38,449 bases of DNA from an uncultured Clostridia bacterium. GTDB taxonomy: Bacteria; Bacillota; Clostridia; Oscillospirales; JAAYOS01. The notes below the pieces were generated by a model. The model did no database searches, was not told where the DNA came from, and saw only the letters and a program-made list of their open reading frames with translations. The position numbers and the translations under genes are program-made. This document shows, piece after piece, positions 7,972-14,562 of this stretch; positions within the stretch are counted from its first letter, which is position 1, and the number at the start of each line of letters is the position of its first letter. The DNA is taken from contig CANRIN010000014.1 of assembly GCA_947630675.1 (NCBI GenBank), positions 1 to 38,449 on the forward strand, read 5' to 3'.

Positions 7972-8466
7972 ATGGGCGACAGCTCGAAGAAAAGTATTGA
8001 ACGCGAAGCAGAAAAGGCAGTGCGGTTGTGTCTTCCAAACGGCAGGACTATTCCCTGTGAACAGTATGACGGTGAATTTTCCGACTGCAACGTGATCCCC
8101 GAAATGCTGCAGATCCTTGCGGGAAAACCCGTTGTACAGCAGGCGGAATATTATTACGTCACTGAGTCGCACCGGTTTTATAGTACGGCTTACGGAGAAA
8201 TATCAAAAGAAAATTTGCAGAAATACGCAAAAAAGCTCTGCGATTACGACGGTATTCGCGCGCTTCTGATAAAAGACGGTATCTTGATAGGCGCAAAAAT
8301 CAAAGCAATGTGGAGCAGCGAGGGCAAGCTGTTCCGAAAAAGACCGGTGTGCACCTACTATGCCAGTGATAACGAGGGAAGCGGCACAAAAGAACGGGAG
8401 GACTATGCGTACCTTATGTTCGTCGGAATAGATATTCCAACGGAAGCGGCTAACTTATATCAATGA
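7972..8466 (+). CDS. Unknown protein of 164 residues in the acquired island
   Basis: Not recognised. Soluble, mixed alpha/beta, no signal peptide or membrane helix. It starts with an Arg/Lys/Glu-rich helix (about residues 5-17), and the middle holds EYYYVTESHRFYSTAYGEIS and a Tyr-rich C-terminal part. The tail DYAYLMFVGIDIPTEAANLYQ looks like a final strand and helix. The ATG is preceded by AAGGGAG at good spacing, so the gene is probably expressed. Composition and codon use fit the island rather than the host. No paired gene is close enough to suggest an operon. Confidence 0.6.
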   Translation: MGDSSKKSIEREAEKAVRLCLPNGRTIPCEQYDGEFSDCNVIPEMLQILAGKPVVQQAEYYYVTESHRFYSTAYGEISKENLQKYAKKLCDYDGIRALLIKDGILIGAKIKAMWSSEGKLFRKRPVCTYYASDNEGSGTKEREDYAYLMFVGIDIPTEAANLYQ

Positions 8467-8495
8467 TCTTCCCCGCGATAAAGCTGCCAAGTGAC

Positions 8496-8633
8496 TGAAA
8501 AAGGACAATAACGGATATTGCAAAGCTGCAAACGGTGCTGATTCCCGCGTATCGTGGGATTTCCGGCGCCGTTTTGTCAGGCTCGGTGATTTGCGGCGAC
8601 GGTATACTCGATATTCCATGCAGGAGGCGGTAA
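8496..8633 (+). pseudogene. Decayed remnant of a second mntA gene (5' part)
   Basis: The translated frame from 8511 reads TDIAKLQTVLIP, a two-residue gap, then GISGAVLSGSV, closely matching residues 2-34 of MntA at 6324 (TDIAKLQAVLTP and GISRAVLFGSV). The DNA matches too, including part of the upstream leader (TGAAAAAGGACAAT against TGAAAAGGAGAAT). The start ATG has become ATA (8508), the ribosome binding site is weakened, two codons are deleted and the D-x-D catalytic pair is missing at the required spacing. The frame ends at TAA 8631-8633, and its tail provides the cysK ribosome binding site (AGGAGG 8622-8627). No hepT sequence follows. Confidence 0.8.
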
Positions 8634-8636
8634 CAA

Positions 8637-9572
8637 ATGTACTTAGACAATATCCTTGAAGCCGTAGGCAACACTCCGCTCGTCAAGCTCAACCGGATGA
8701 CCGGGCCGGAGGACGCCGACATATTTGTGAAGTTCGAGGCTGTTAACATCGGCGGCTCGGTAAAGACAAGGACCGCGCTCAATATGATAGAGGCGGCGGA
8801 GCGGGAGGGTGAGCTGAACCGCGACTCTATTATCTGCGAGCCTACGAGCGGCAATCAGGGCATCGGTCTCGCTCTCGTCGGCGCGGTGAAGGGCTACAAG
8901 GTGAAGATAGTCATGCCGGACTCCGTCAGCAGGGAGCGGCGCATGCTGATAAAACAGTACGGCGCCGAGGTCATCCTTATACATGACGAAGGCGATATAG
9001 GCAAGGCTGTCCGAGACTGCATGAAATATGTGGAGGATATGGCGGCAAACGACCCCCGGGTCTATGTGCCCCAGCAATTTGAAAATCCGTACAACCCGGC
9101 CGTGCATTTTGAAAAGACCGGCGAAGAGATAATCCGGCAGATGGAAGGGCTCTCTATCGACGGCTTCTGCTCCGGATACGGCAGCGGCGGGACGATAACG
9201 GGCGTCGGCCGCGCGCTGCGCCGGGTGAATCCCAACGTCCGCATCGCCGTTTTGGAGGTGCAGAACGCTCCGGCGCTTTTGGGAGGACCCATCGGCAGCC
9301 ACTTTCAGCAGGGTATAGGCGACGGCTTTGTGCCGAAGAACTTTGACACCGGCATCTATGACGAGATAATGATAGTGAGGGATGATCAGGCTATCGATAC
9401 TGCGCGGAGACTTGCCCGTGAGGAGGGACTTCTGACGGGGATATCCGCCGGGACGAATGTCTGGGGAGCAATGCAAATGGCAAAGAAGCTGGGCAAGGGA
9501 AAGAATGTCGTCTGCCTCGCACCGGATACCGGCGAACGCTACTGCTCTACGATACTTTTCGACGAAGAGTAG
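8637..9572 (+). CDS. cysK: Cysteine synthase-like PLP enzyme (CysK family) with unusual active-site loops
   Basis: PLP-dependent beta-replacing enzyme of fold type II, normally making cysteine from O-acetylserine and sulfide. The 311 residues align throughout with CysK: NTPLVKLNR near the start, PLP lysine 43 in GGSVK, phosphate-binding loop GSGGTITG (about 182-189), and an ending DTGERYCST typical of CysK. Two conserved spots differ from the textbook enzyme: the lysine is followed by TR (SVKTR rather than SVKDR), and the substrate loop reads TSGNQG (about 70-75) rather than TSGNTG. The substrate may therefore differ. AGGAGG (8622-8627) precedes ATG 8637. Return of ATA codons marks the end of the acquired island. 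Confidence 0.88.
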   Translation: MYLDNILEAVGNTPLVKLNRMTGPEDADIFVKFEAVNIGGSVKTRTALNMIEAAEREGELNRDSIICEPTSGNQGIGLALVGAVKGYKVKIVMPDSVSRERRMLIKQYGAEVILIHDEGDIGKAVRDCMKYVEDMAANDPRVYVPQQFENPYNPAVHFEKTGEEIIRQMEGLSIDGFCSGYGSGGTITGVGRALRRVNPNVRIAVLEVQNAPALLGGPIGSHFQQGIGDGFVPKNFDTGIYDEIMIVRDDQAIDTARRLAREEGLLTGISAGTNVWGAMQMAKKLGKGKNVVCLAPDTGERYCSTILFDEE

Positions 9573-9619
9573 AGCGCACACCAAGATAACTGAGGGATTT
9601 TGTGAAAGGATGTGCTCGA

Positions 9620-10012
9620 ATGGAGCAAATATGGAAAGAGATGTTCGAGGCTGCAAAGGCGGTCCGAAACGGCAGGAAAATATCAGAGTATGTGGAAGCG
9701 GGAGAGGTCGCGGCGGCGATACTGTCCTCCTCGGGGAGGATATATACCGGCGTCTGCGTGGACACCTGCTCGACGTTGGGAATATGCGCCGAGAGAAACG
9801 CGATATTCAACATGATAACGAACGGCGAGCAGGAAATAAAGAAGGTGCTCGCGATAATGTCGGACGGAAAGGTCGGCGCTCCGTGCGGCGCCTGCCGTGA
9901 GCTGATGGTCCAGCTCATGCCGGACGGCTATCGGGATATCGAAGTGCTGATGGATTATGAGACGGGGGAAGTAGTCACTCTCGGCGAGCTGACCCCGAGG
10001 TGGTGGATATAA
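9620..10012 (+). CDS. Cytidine deaminase-family protein
   Basis: Zinc-dependent nucleoside deaminase fold, 130 residues. The catalytic motif CAERNA (Cys56, Glu58) and the second zinc motif PCGACRE (Cys89, Cys92) are complete, so deaminase activity is likely. Size and motif spacing fit homotetrameric cytidine deaminases as well as blasticidin-S-deaminase-like relatives, so the substrate is not certain. Start choice: ATG 9620 lies 9 bases after GAAAGGA (9604-9610); the GTG at 9602 lacks a site. It is separated from the following GNAT by only 4 bases, so the two are probably co-transcribed, perhaps together with cysK 47 bases upstream. Confidence 0.87.
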   Translation: MEQIWKEMFEAAKAVRNGRKISEYVEAGEVAAAILSSSGRIYTGVCVDTCSTLGICAERNAIFNMITNGEQEIKKVLAIMSDGKVGAPCGACRELMVQLMPDGYRDIEVLMDYETGEVVTLGELTPRWWI

Positions 10013-10016
10013 ACGA

Positions 10017-10502
10017 ATGATAGATTTTCAGTTGGAAGAATTGACTCACGACAACCTCCCGCTGGTGAGGATGTTTGACAGGAGCGACGTCTCCGAAGCC
10101 TATGTCGGCTCTGCCGATGAGATAATGGAGATAACGGACTACGGCGTGGAGCATCGCTGCATCGGCCACGCCTTTGCCGTGAAGGCGGACGGGAAATACA
10201 TAGGCATGCTGCTCCTTGGCGAGGCGCTTGAGTGGGATACCGACCCGCCCGAGATGAGAGAGACGCCGTTTTACCGCTTAATGGGTTTTGCCATAGACAG
10301 ACATTATCGGAATATGGGGATAGGCGGCAGGGTGCTCGAAAAGGCAATAGAGCTAGTATACCGGGATTTCGGCGTAAGACCTATCGCCCTAGGCTGCCAT
10401 AAGGACAATCAGTCCGCCGAGCGGTTTTATCTGCGGCACGGCTTCCGCAAAACGGAGTACCGCGAGGGAGAGGGCTTCTACTTTATCAGGTATCCACAGT
10501 GA
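10017..10502 (+). CDS. GNAT-family N-acetyltransferase
   Basis: Acetyl-CoA-dependent acyltransferase of 161 residues, a complete single GNAT domain. The acetyl-CoA binding segment reads FAIDRHYRNMGIGGRVLEKA (R-x-x-G-x-G), followed by the NQSAERFYLRHGFRKTEYR segment that forms the last helix and strand of the fold and often carries the catalytic tyrosine. The acceptor substrate is unknown. A GAGGTGG about 10 bases upstream may serve as ribosome binding site. It follows the deaminase gene by 4 bases. Confidence 0.88.
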   Translation: MIDFQLEELTHDNLPLVRMFDRSDVSEAYVGSADEIMEITDYGVEHRCIGHAFAVKADGKYIGMLLLGEALEWDTDPPEMRETPFYRLMGFAIDRHYRNMGIGGRVLEKAIELVYRDFGVRPIALGCHKDNQSAERFYLRHGFRKTEYREGEGFYFIRYPQ

Positions 10503-10503
10503 C

Positions 10504-10683
10504 GAATATCGGTTTGCCCGGCCGAAAGCTGCTGCGCTTGGGTTTGAACGCGCTTGTGATCGCAACGCATCTGGACAGCGTGACCACGCCTTACTGACAG
10601 GCGATGATATCAGAAGCTTTGTAAACACGCACGGACTTACGCAGGTATATGTGCCGGAAAACGGCGAAGCAATAGAGGCGTAG
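10504..10683 (+). pseudogene. Probable 3' remnant of an unidentified gene
   Basis: An open frame directly after the GNAT, in a different frame, ends at TAG 10681-10683 and encodes about 59 residues including AAALGFERACDRN and DDIRSFVNTHGLTQVYVPE. The residue pattern (amphipathic helix, then a strand with VYVP) looks protein-like and ATA appears, but there is no ATG, GTG or TTG start with a ribosome binding site and no N-terminal part. I do not recognise the family. It may be the tail of a deleted gene whose terminator (10701-10733) survives. Confidence 0.35.
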
Positions 10684-10700
10684 ATGCAATCGCCGCATTT

Positions 10701-10733
10701 CCCCTGAGAAAACTGCTTTCTCAGGGGATTTTT
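10701..10733 (+). terminator. Strong Rho-independent terminator
   Basis: A perfect 11-bp stem (CCCCTGAGAAA at 10701-10711 with TTTCTCAGGGG at 10717-10727), loop ACTGC, then ATTTTTT. It closes the unit containing cysK, the deaminase and the GNAT, or the lost gene whose tail precedes it. Confidence 0.92.
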
Positions 10734-10869
10734 ACGCTTCGGCAGCCGCTCGCAGGCTGCATCGCCGGGGTGATGACCGAGTCTCGCGCAGAGGGGCCTC
10801 CTGCGGGAAAATGCTGCGGGTGATTTGCAGGATTTGGTTTTGTTCAATGGCTTGGTATGGGAAAGGTAC

Positions 10870-10898
10870 TTGCAAAAGCTGAATAACTGCTGTATAAT
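10870..10898 (+). promoter_or_regulatory. Sigma-A-type promoter for the 11006 gene and possibly ktrBA
   Basis: TTGCAA (10870-10875), 17 bases, TATAAT (10893-10898). About 100 bases of leader follow before ATG 11006. Confidence 0.78.
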
Positions 10899-10937
10899 AA
10901 GAGCCGTATATTTGAAAAACACTTCCTCCCCGGGAAA

Positions 10938-10960
10938 TATCCGGCGGCGGAAGCCGGATA
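10938..10960 (+). other. Stem-loop in the 5' leader of the 11006 gene
   Basis: Perfect 8-bp stem TATCCGGC/GCCGGATA with loop GGCGGAA. There is no T run, so it is not a terminator. I could not match it to a known riboswitch class; it may affect mRNA stability. Confidence 0.4.
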
Positions 10961-11005
10961 AATGCCCTGCAAATACACGCAAAGAAGCATGAAGGGAGCG
11001 GCACC

Positions 11006-11686
11006 ATGGCAAAGAAGAACAGCGAGCGCGAGCGTCTGCTCGCGGATATGCGGGAGGCGGGCAATCAGCCCACCGGCTTCAAAGGCTGGTTCAAAAACGT
11101 ATTCGTCTACCATTATCTGAAGTTTGTTTTGATAGGCATAGCCGCCCTCATCATCGTCGGCATTTTCGTTCACGACATGACAAAGGACAACTCTCCCGAC
11201 TTCACGCTCACCACCGTCTCCCTGAACTTTGCCAATGAGGACGGTAAGGCGGACGTGCAGAGTAAACTCGTCGCCGCTCTCGGCGACATGAACGGAAACG
11301 GCGAGGTGCGGGTGGACATTCAGGATTACGCCGTCGCGAACGCCGGCGGCACGAGCGACCTCGCGTACATGATACAGACGCTTCAGACCAGCTTCGTCGC
11401 CGATCCGTCGTCGGTGCTCTACGTCATCCATGAGGATTTGAAGAACTACTTCGACCCGGAGTCCAGCTATTTCCCCGTGTCCGATTTCGGCATAGAATCG
11501 GACGAGGTCTATTTCGTATCGGCGGCAGGGTGCGAAGCGGTGGAGCAGATGTTCCCGGACGACGGGGCGTCGAAGTACTACTTCGCCTTCAAAGCCTGCC
11601 AGGAGACAAAACGGAACGAGCCGGAGTATGCCGCCTACTATGACGCTGCCGTGGCGGCGTACCGCGCTCTCACGTCCGGCAACTGA
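11006..11686 (+). CDS. Unknown protein with one membrane anchor
   Basis: Not recognised; 226 residues. A basic cytoplasmic N-terminus (about 1-35, rich in Lys, Arg and Glu) is followed by one strong membrane helix (about 38-58) and an extracellular region of about 165 residues rich in Asp, Ser and Tyr, giving a type II single-pass topology. AAGGGAG precedes ATG 11006 at good spacing and a consensus-like promoter lies upstream, so it is surely expressed. A hairpin at 11697-11719 separates it from the potassium transporter genes. Confidence 0.75.
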   Translation: MAKKNSERERLLADMREAGNQPTGFKGWFKNVFVYHYLKFVLIGIAALIIVGIFVHDMTKDNSPDFTLTTVSLNFANEDGKADVQSKLVAALGDMNGNGEVRVDIQDYAVANAGGTSDLAYMIQTLQTSFVADPSSVLYVIHEDLKNYFDPESSYFPVSDFGIESDEVYFVSAAGCEAVEQMFPDDGASKYYFAFKACQETKRNEPEYAAYYDAAVAAYRALTSGN

Positions 11687-11696
11687 CACGGATCCG

Positions 11697-11735
11697 CCGC
11701 GCCGGTCCTACCGGCGCGGACTTTCGGTATTTTCG
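11697..11735 (+). terminator. Probable terminator before ktrB
   Basis: Perfect 10-bp GC stem (11697-11706 with 11710-11719, loop CCT) followed by an interrupted T-rich tail (CTTTCGGTATTTT). It may be partly leaky, since no separate promoter for the next gene was found. Confidence 0.6.
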
Positions 11736-11754
11736 GGAAGGAGTTGAGCGCGCC

Positions 11755-13110
11755 TTGCATAAGTTCCTTCGCAGGCTCCTGTCGGTCTCGCCGACGAGGA
11801 TAGTCGCGCTCGGATTTCTCGCGATAATACTCATCGGGGCGGCGCTGCTCGCGCTTCCGTTCGCGACGCGCGCGGAGGGCTCCTGCGGCTTTGTCCCCGC
11901 GCTCTTTACCGCCACCAGCGCGACCTGCGTCACCGGCCTTGTCGTCGCGGACACATGGACGATGTGGACCGCGTTCGGGCAGGTGGTGATAATCCTGCTC
12001 ATACAGATAGGCGGGCTCGGGTTCATGACGGTGTTTGCAGTGTTCAGCTTCCTTCTGCACCGAAGGATAGGGCTGAAGGAACGCCTTGTCATGGTGCAGA
12101 GCTTCAACTTAAACGACATAAGCGGGGTAGTGCGGCTCGTGCGGCACGTCCTGTTCGGAACCCTCGCCATAGAGGGTGCGGGCGCGGTGATACTTACGGT
12201 CTGCTTTGCGCGCCGCTTCGGCTTCTGGGGCGGACTCACGAGGGGGATATTCCACTCGATATCCGCGTTCTGCAACGCCGGCTTTGACCTGATGGGTAAG
12301 GCAAGCCCCGGTTCGTCGCTTGCGCTCTACGCCGCGGATCCGGTGGTGAACATCGTTATAATACTACTTATCGTGCTCGGAGGACTGGGATTTTTCGTGT
12401 GGGAGGATCTCGCCTCCGCACGGTCGTGGAAGCGGCTCGGCGTCCACTCGCGCATAGTCCTCACCATGACCGCGGCGCTCCTGCTCGGGGGATGGGCGCT
12501 CTACGCCGCCTTCGAGTGGAACAACCCCGCTACGATAGGCGGCATGACAACGGGGGAAAAGCTTCTCGCTTCGTTCTTCCAGTCCGCCACGACGAGGACG
12601 GCGGGATTTGCTACGGTGCCGCAGGAGAACCTCACCGGCGCGGGCAAGGTAATAACTCTGATACTCATGTTCATCGGAGGCAGCCCGGGCTCCACCGCCG
12701 GCGGCGTCAAGACGGTGACGGTGGCGGTCCTGCTCGTGAGCCTCCACGGAGTGCTCCGGGGCAAGGAGGACGTGAACCTCTTCCGGCGGAGGATAAGCGC
12801 GGCGCAGGTGCGCGACTGCACGGCGCTCGCGAGCATGGTGGCTCTGCTCGACATACTCGGAACGCTGCTCCTCATTGCCTTCGACGGGGCGCCGGTCTCG
12901 GCGGCGGCGTTCGAGGTCGTGAGCGCGCTTGGGACGGTCGGCCTCTCCATGTCGCTCACGCCGACGCTCGGAACGGCGTCGCTACTGCTGCTCACGGCGC
13001 TGATGTATGCCGGCAGGGTGGGCATAATGACCATCGGGCTCGCGACGATGATCTCCTCGCGGCGGAGCGGAAAGCTTCGCTACCCGGAGCAGCGCATCAT
13101 GATAGGATAG
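11755..13110 (+). CDS. ktrB: TrkH/KtrB-family potassium uptake channel subunit
   Basis: Integral membrane subunit of a K+ (or Na+-coupled K+) uptake system, 451 residues with four pore-loop repeats. The four selectivity-filter loops are visible in order: SATCVTGLVV, SAFCNAGFD, TTRTAGFAT and ALGTVGLS, each with its central glycine, as in KtrB/TrkH. The first three filters are Val-Thr-Gly, Asn-Ala-Gly and Thr-Ala-Gly. A TTG start at 11755 follows AAGGAG (11738-11743) by 11 bases. The regulatory RCK subunit is encoded directly after, separated by a GC hairpin. Because the partner carries a single RCK unit, Ktr is the better name than Trk. Confidence 0.92.
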   Translation: MHKFLRRLLSVSPTRIVALGFLAIILIGAALLALPFATRAEGSCGFVPALFTATSATCVTGLVVADTWTMWTAFGQVVIILLIQIGGLGFMTVFAVFSFLLHRRIGLKERLVMVQSFNLNDISGVVRLVRHVLFGTLAIEGAGAVILTVCFARRFGFWGGLTRGIFHSISAFCNAGFDLMGKASPGSSLALYAADPVVNIVIILLIVLGGLGFFVWEDLASARSWKRLGVHSRIVLTMTAALLLGGWALYAAFEWNNPATIGGMTTGEKLLASFFQSATTRTAGFATVPQENLTGAGKVITLILMFIGGSPGSTAGGVKTVTVAVLLVSLHGVLRGKEDVNLFRRRISAAQVRDCTALASMVALLDILGTLLLIAFDGAPVSAAAFEVVSALGTVGLSMSLTPTLGTASLLLLTALMYAGRVGIMTIGLATMISSRRSGKLRYPEQRIMIG

Positions 13111-13117
13111 CTTGCCG

Positions 13118-13140
13118 CCGCCGGACGCGGCGTCCGGCGG
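13118..13140 (+). other. GC-rich hairpin between the two Ktr genes
   Basis: Perfect 10-bp inverted repeat (13118-13127 with 13131-13140, loop CGG), no T tract. It lies just after the ktrB stop and may adjust the relative expression or stability of the ktrB and ktrA parts of one mRNA. Confidence 0.5.
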
Positions 13141-13169
13141 ACGATAATCGATTTGCGGGAGGCAGTACG

Positions 13170-13823
13170 GTGAAGTCTTACGTCGTGATAGGGCTCGGGC
13201 GCTTCGGGAGCGCCGTTGCCCAGGAGCTCGTGCGGATAGGGAGCGAGGTGCTCGCAATAGACAGCGACGAGGAGCGGGTGAATGAAATAGCGCCCTTTGT
13301 CACCCACGCGCTGATAGGCGACGCGGCGGACGAAGCGGTGCTCCGTTCGATAGGCGTGCAGGACTTTGACTGCATCATCGTCGCCATAGGCGAAAACCTC
13401 GAACACAGCGTACTGATAACGCTCGCCCTGAAGGACCTCGGGGCAAAGAAGATAGTCTGCAAGGCGCGCGACGACACATACAAGCGCGTGCTTGAGAAGG
13501 TCGGCGCGGACCGCGTGATAGTCCCGGAGAGGGACATGGGGCGCCGCCTCGCGCAGACTCTGAACAATTCCAACATACTCGACTACATCGAGCTCTCTAA
13601 CACCTTCGGACTCGTGGAGATGACCGCCCCGCGCATGTGGGTGGGGAAAAGCCTGCTTGAATCGCACATCCGCGAGAGGTTCAGCATCACCGTCCTCGCG
13701 GCGCACGACCCGGACGGTTCAAACTTCGTCATCTCGCCGCCGGCAGGCTATGTCGTAAAGGAAAACGACGTGCTCATAGTCGTCGGCCGGAGCGAGGACT
13801 TCGAGAAGGTGCAGAAGCTGTGA
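13170..13823 (+). CDS. ktrA: KtrA-type RCK regulatory subunit of potassium uptake
   Basis: Cytoplasmic gating subunit that binds nucleotides and forms a ring under the KtrB channel. The 217 residues comprise an N-terminal Rossmann domain with GLGRFGSAVA (G-x-G-x-x-G, about residues 8-17) and the acidic strand end LAIDSDEE, then a C-terminal RCK_C/TrkA_C domain (about 140-217), the domain type that binds c-di-AMP in Bacillota homologues. GTG start at 13170 with GGGAGG (13157-13162) 7 bases upstream. The last four bases overlap the start of the SpoU methyltransferase gene (GTGA), which links potassium uptake transcription to the following operon. Confidence 0.93.
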   Translation: MKSYVVIGLGRFGSAVAQELVRIGSEVLAIDSDEERVNEIAPFVTHALIGDAADEAVLRSIGVQDFDCIIVAIGENLEHSVLITLALKDLGAKKIVCKARDDTYKRVLEKVGADRVIVPERDMGRRLAQTLNNSNILDYIELSNTFGLVEMTAPRMWVGKSLLESHIRERFSITVLAAHDPDGSNFVISPPAGYVVKENDVLIVVGRSEDFEKVQKL

Positions 13824-14557
13824 GCGTCGTAACAAGCAGACAGAACCCGCTCGTGCAGCACGTCTCGCGGCTCCTGGCACAGGCGAAGTACCGTCGGGAG
13901 ACCGGAGAGTTCGCGGCGGAGGGAACGAAGCTCCTGCTCGACGCGGCGGAGGCCGGCGTCGAGATAACCTCGGTCATTGCCGCGGAGTCCGCGGCGGCGG
14001 AGCTACCGGCGAACCTGCCGGTGACGGTCGTGAGCGAGCGGCTCTTTGAGGCCGTATCCACACAGAGAACGCCGCAGGGCGCGATATTCTCGGCAAGGAT
14101 CCCGCACATCCCGGCGGGCGGCGGCGGAAAGATCGCCCTCGACGGCGTGCAGGACGCGGGAAACGTCGGAACGGTGATACGCACGGCGGCGGCGCTCGGG
14201 ATAGGCGAGGTACTGCTCGTGGGAGGCTGCGCCGACCCGTTCGGGTACAAGGCGGTGCGGGCGTCGATGGGCGGGGTGTTCCGCATATCGGTGCGCCGCT
14301 GTCTGCCGGAAGAACTGAGAGAGGCAGCGGGCGGACTTCCGCTCCTCGCGGCGGAGCCCCGAGCGGACGCAAAAGATATAAGGACGATAGAGGGCGGCTT
14401 CCTGCCGGTGATAGGCAGCGAGGGTCAGGGCATTTCAAAGAGCGTCGCGGAAAAAACGGACGGCGCGTTTACGATACCTATGAGCGGCACCACCGAGTCT
14501 CTGAATGCGGCGGCCGCCGCGGCGATAGTTATATGGGAGATATCAAGGCGGAGGTGA
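13820..14557 (+). CDS. SpoU/TrmH-family RNA 2'-O-methyltransferase
   Basis: AdoMet-dependent ribose methyltransferase acting on rRNA or tRNA, 245 residues. An N-terminal L30e-like substrate-binding domain (about 1-95) precedes the SPOUT domain with the three knot motifs: DAGNVGTVIRTA (about 114-125), IGSEGQGIS, and SGTTESLNAAAAAAIV near the C-terminus. The GTG start overlaps the ktrA stop (GTGA). The exact RNA target cannot be told from sequence. In Bacillota this family member often sits near genes for translation factors. The dprA ribosome binding site overlaps its stop codon. Confidence 0.9.
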   Translation: MSVVTSRQNPLVQHVSRLLAQAKYRRETGEFAAEGTKLLLDAAEAGVEITSVIAAESAAAELPANLPVTVVSERLFEAVSTQRTPQGAIFSARIPHIPAGGGGKIALDGVQDAGNVGTVIRTAAALGIGEVLLVGGCADPFGYKAVRASMGGVFRISVRRCLPEELREAAGGLPLLAAEPRADAKDIRTIEGGFLPVIGSEGQGISKSVAEKTDGAFTIPMSGTTESLNAAAAAAIVIWEISRRR

Positions 14558-14562
14558 GCAGG

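Larger units (their letters stand above)
10503..11005. other. Intergenic region: gene remnant, terminator, promoter and leader
   Basis: A 503-base stretch without an intact gene. From 10504 to 10683 one frame is open and reads like the C-terminal end of a real protein but has no start codon (listed separately). Then come a terminator (10701-10733), a GC-rich stretch with a small hairpin (GCAGCC/GGCTGC, 10742-10760) and no other feature I can name, a promoter (10870-10898), and a leader of about 100 bases containing an 8-bp hairpin (10938-10960). Confidence 0.6.

Noticed and set aside
10899..11005. c-di-AMP (ydaO) riboswitch ahead of the potassium genes
   Set aside because: The leader is only about 100 bases, with one simple hairpin and none of the conserved ydaO core sequences I know.
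12399..13169. Upstream extension of the ktrA reading frame through ktrB
   Set aside because: The frame is open by chance across ktrB, but the Rossmann fold begins at GTG 13170 with its own GGGAGG site.
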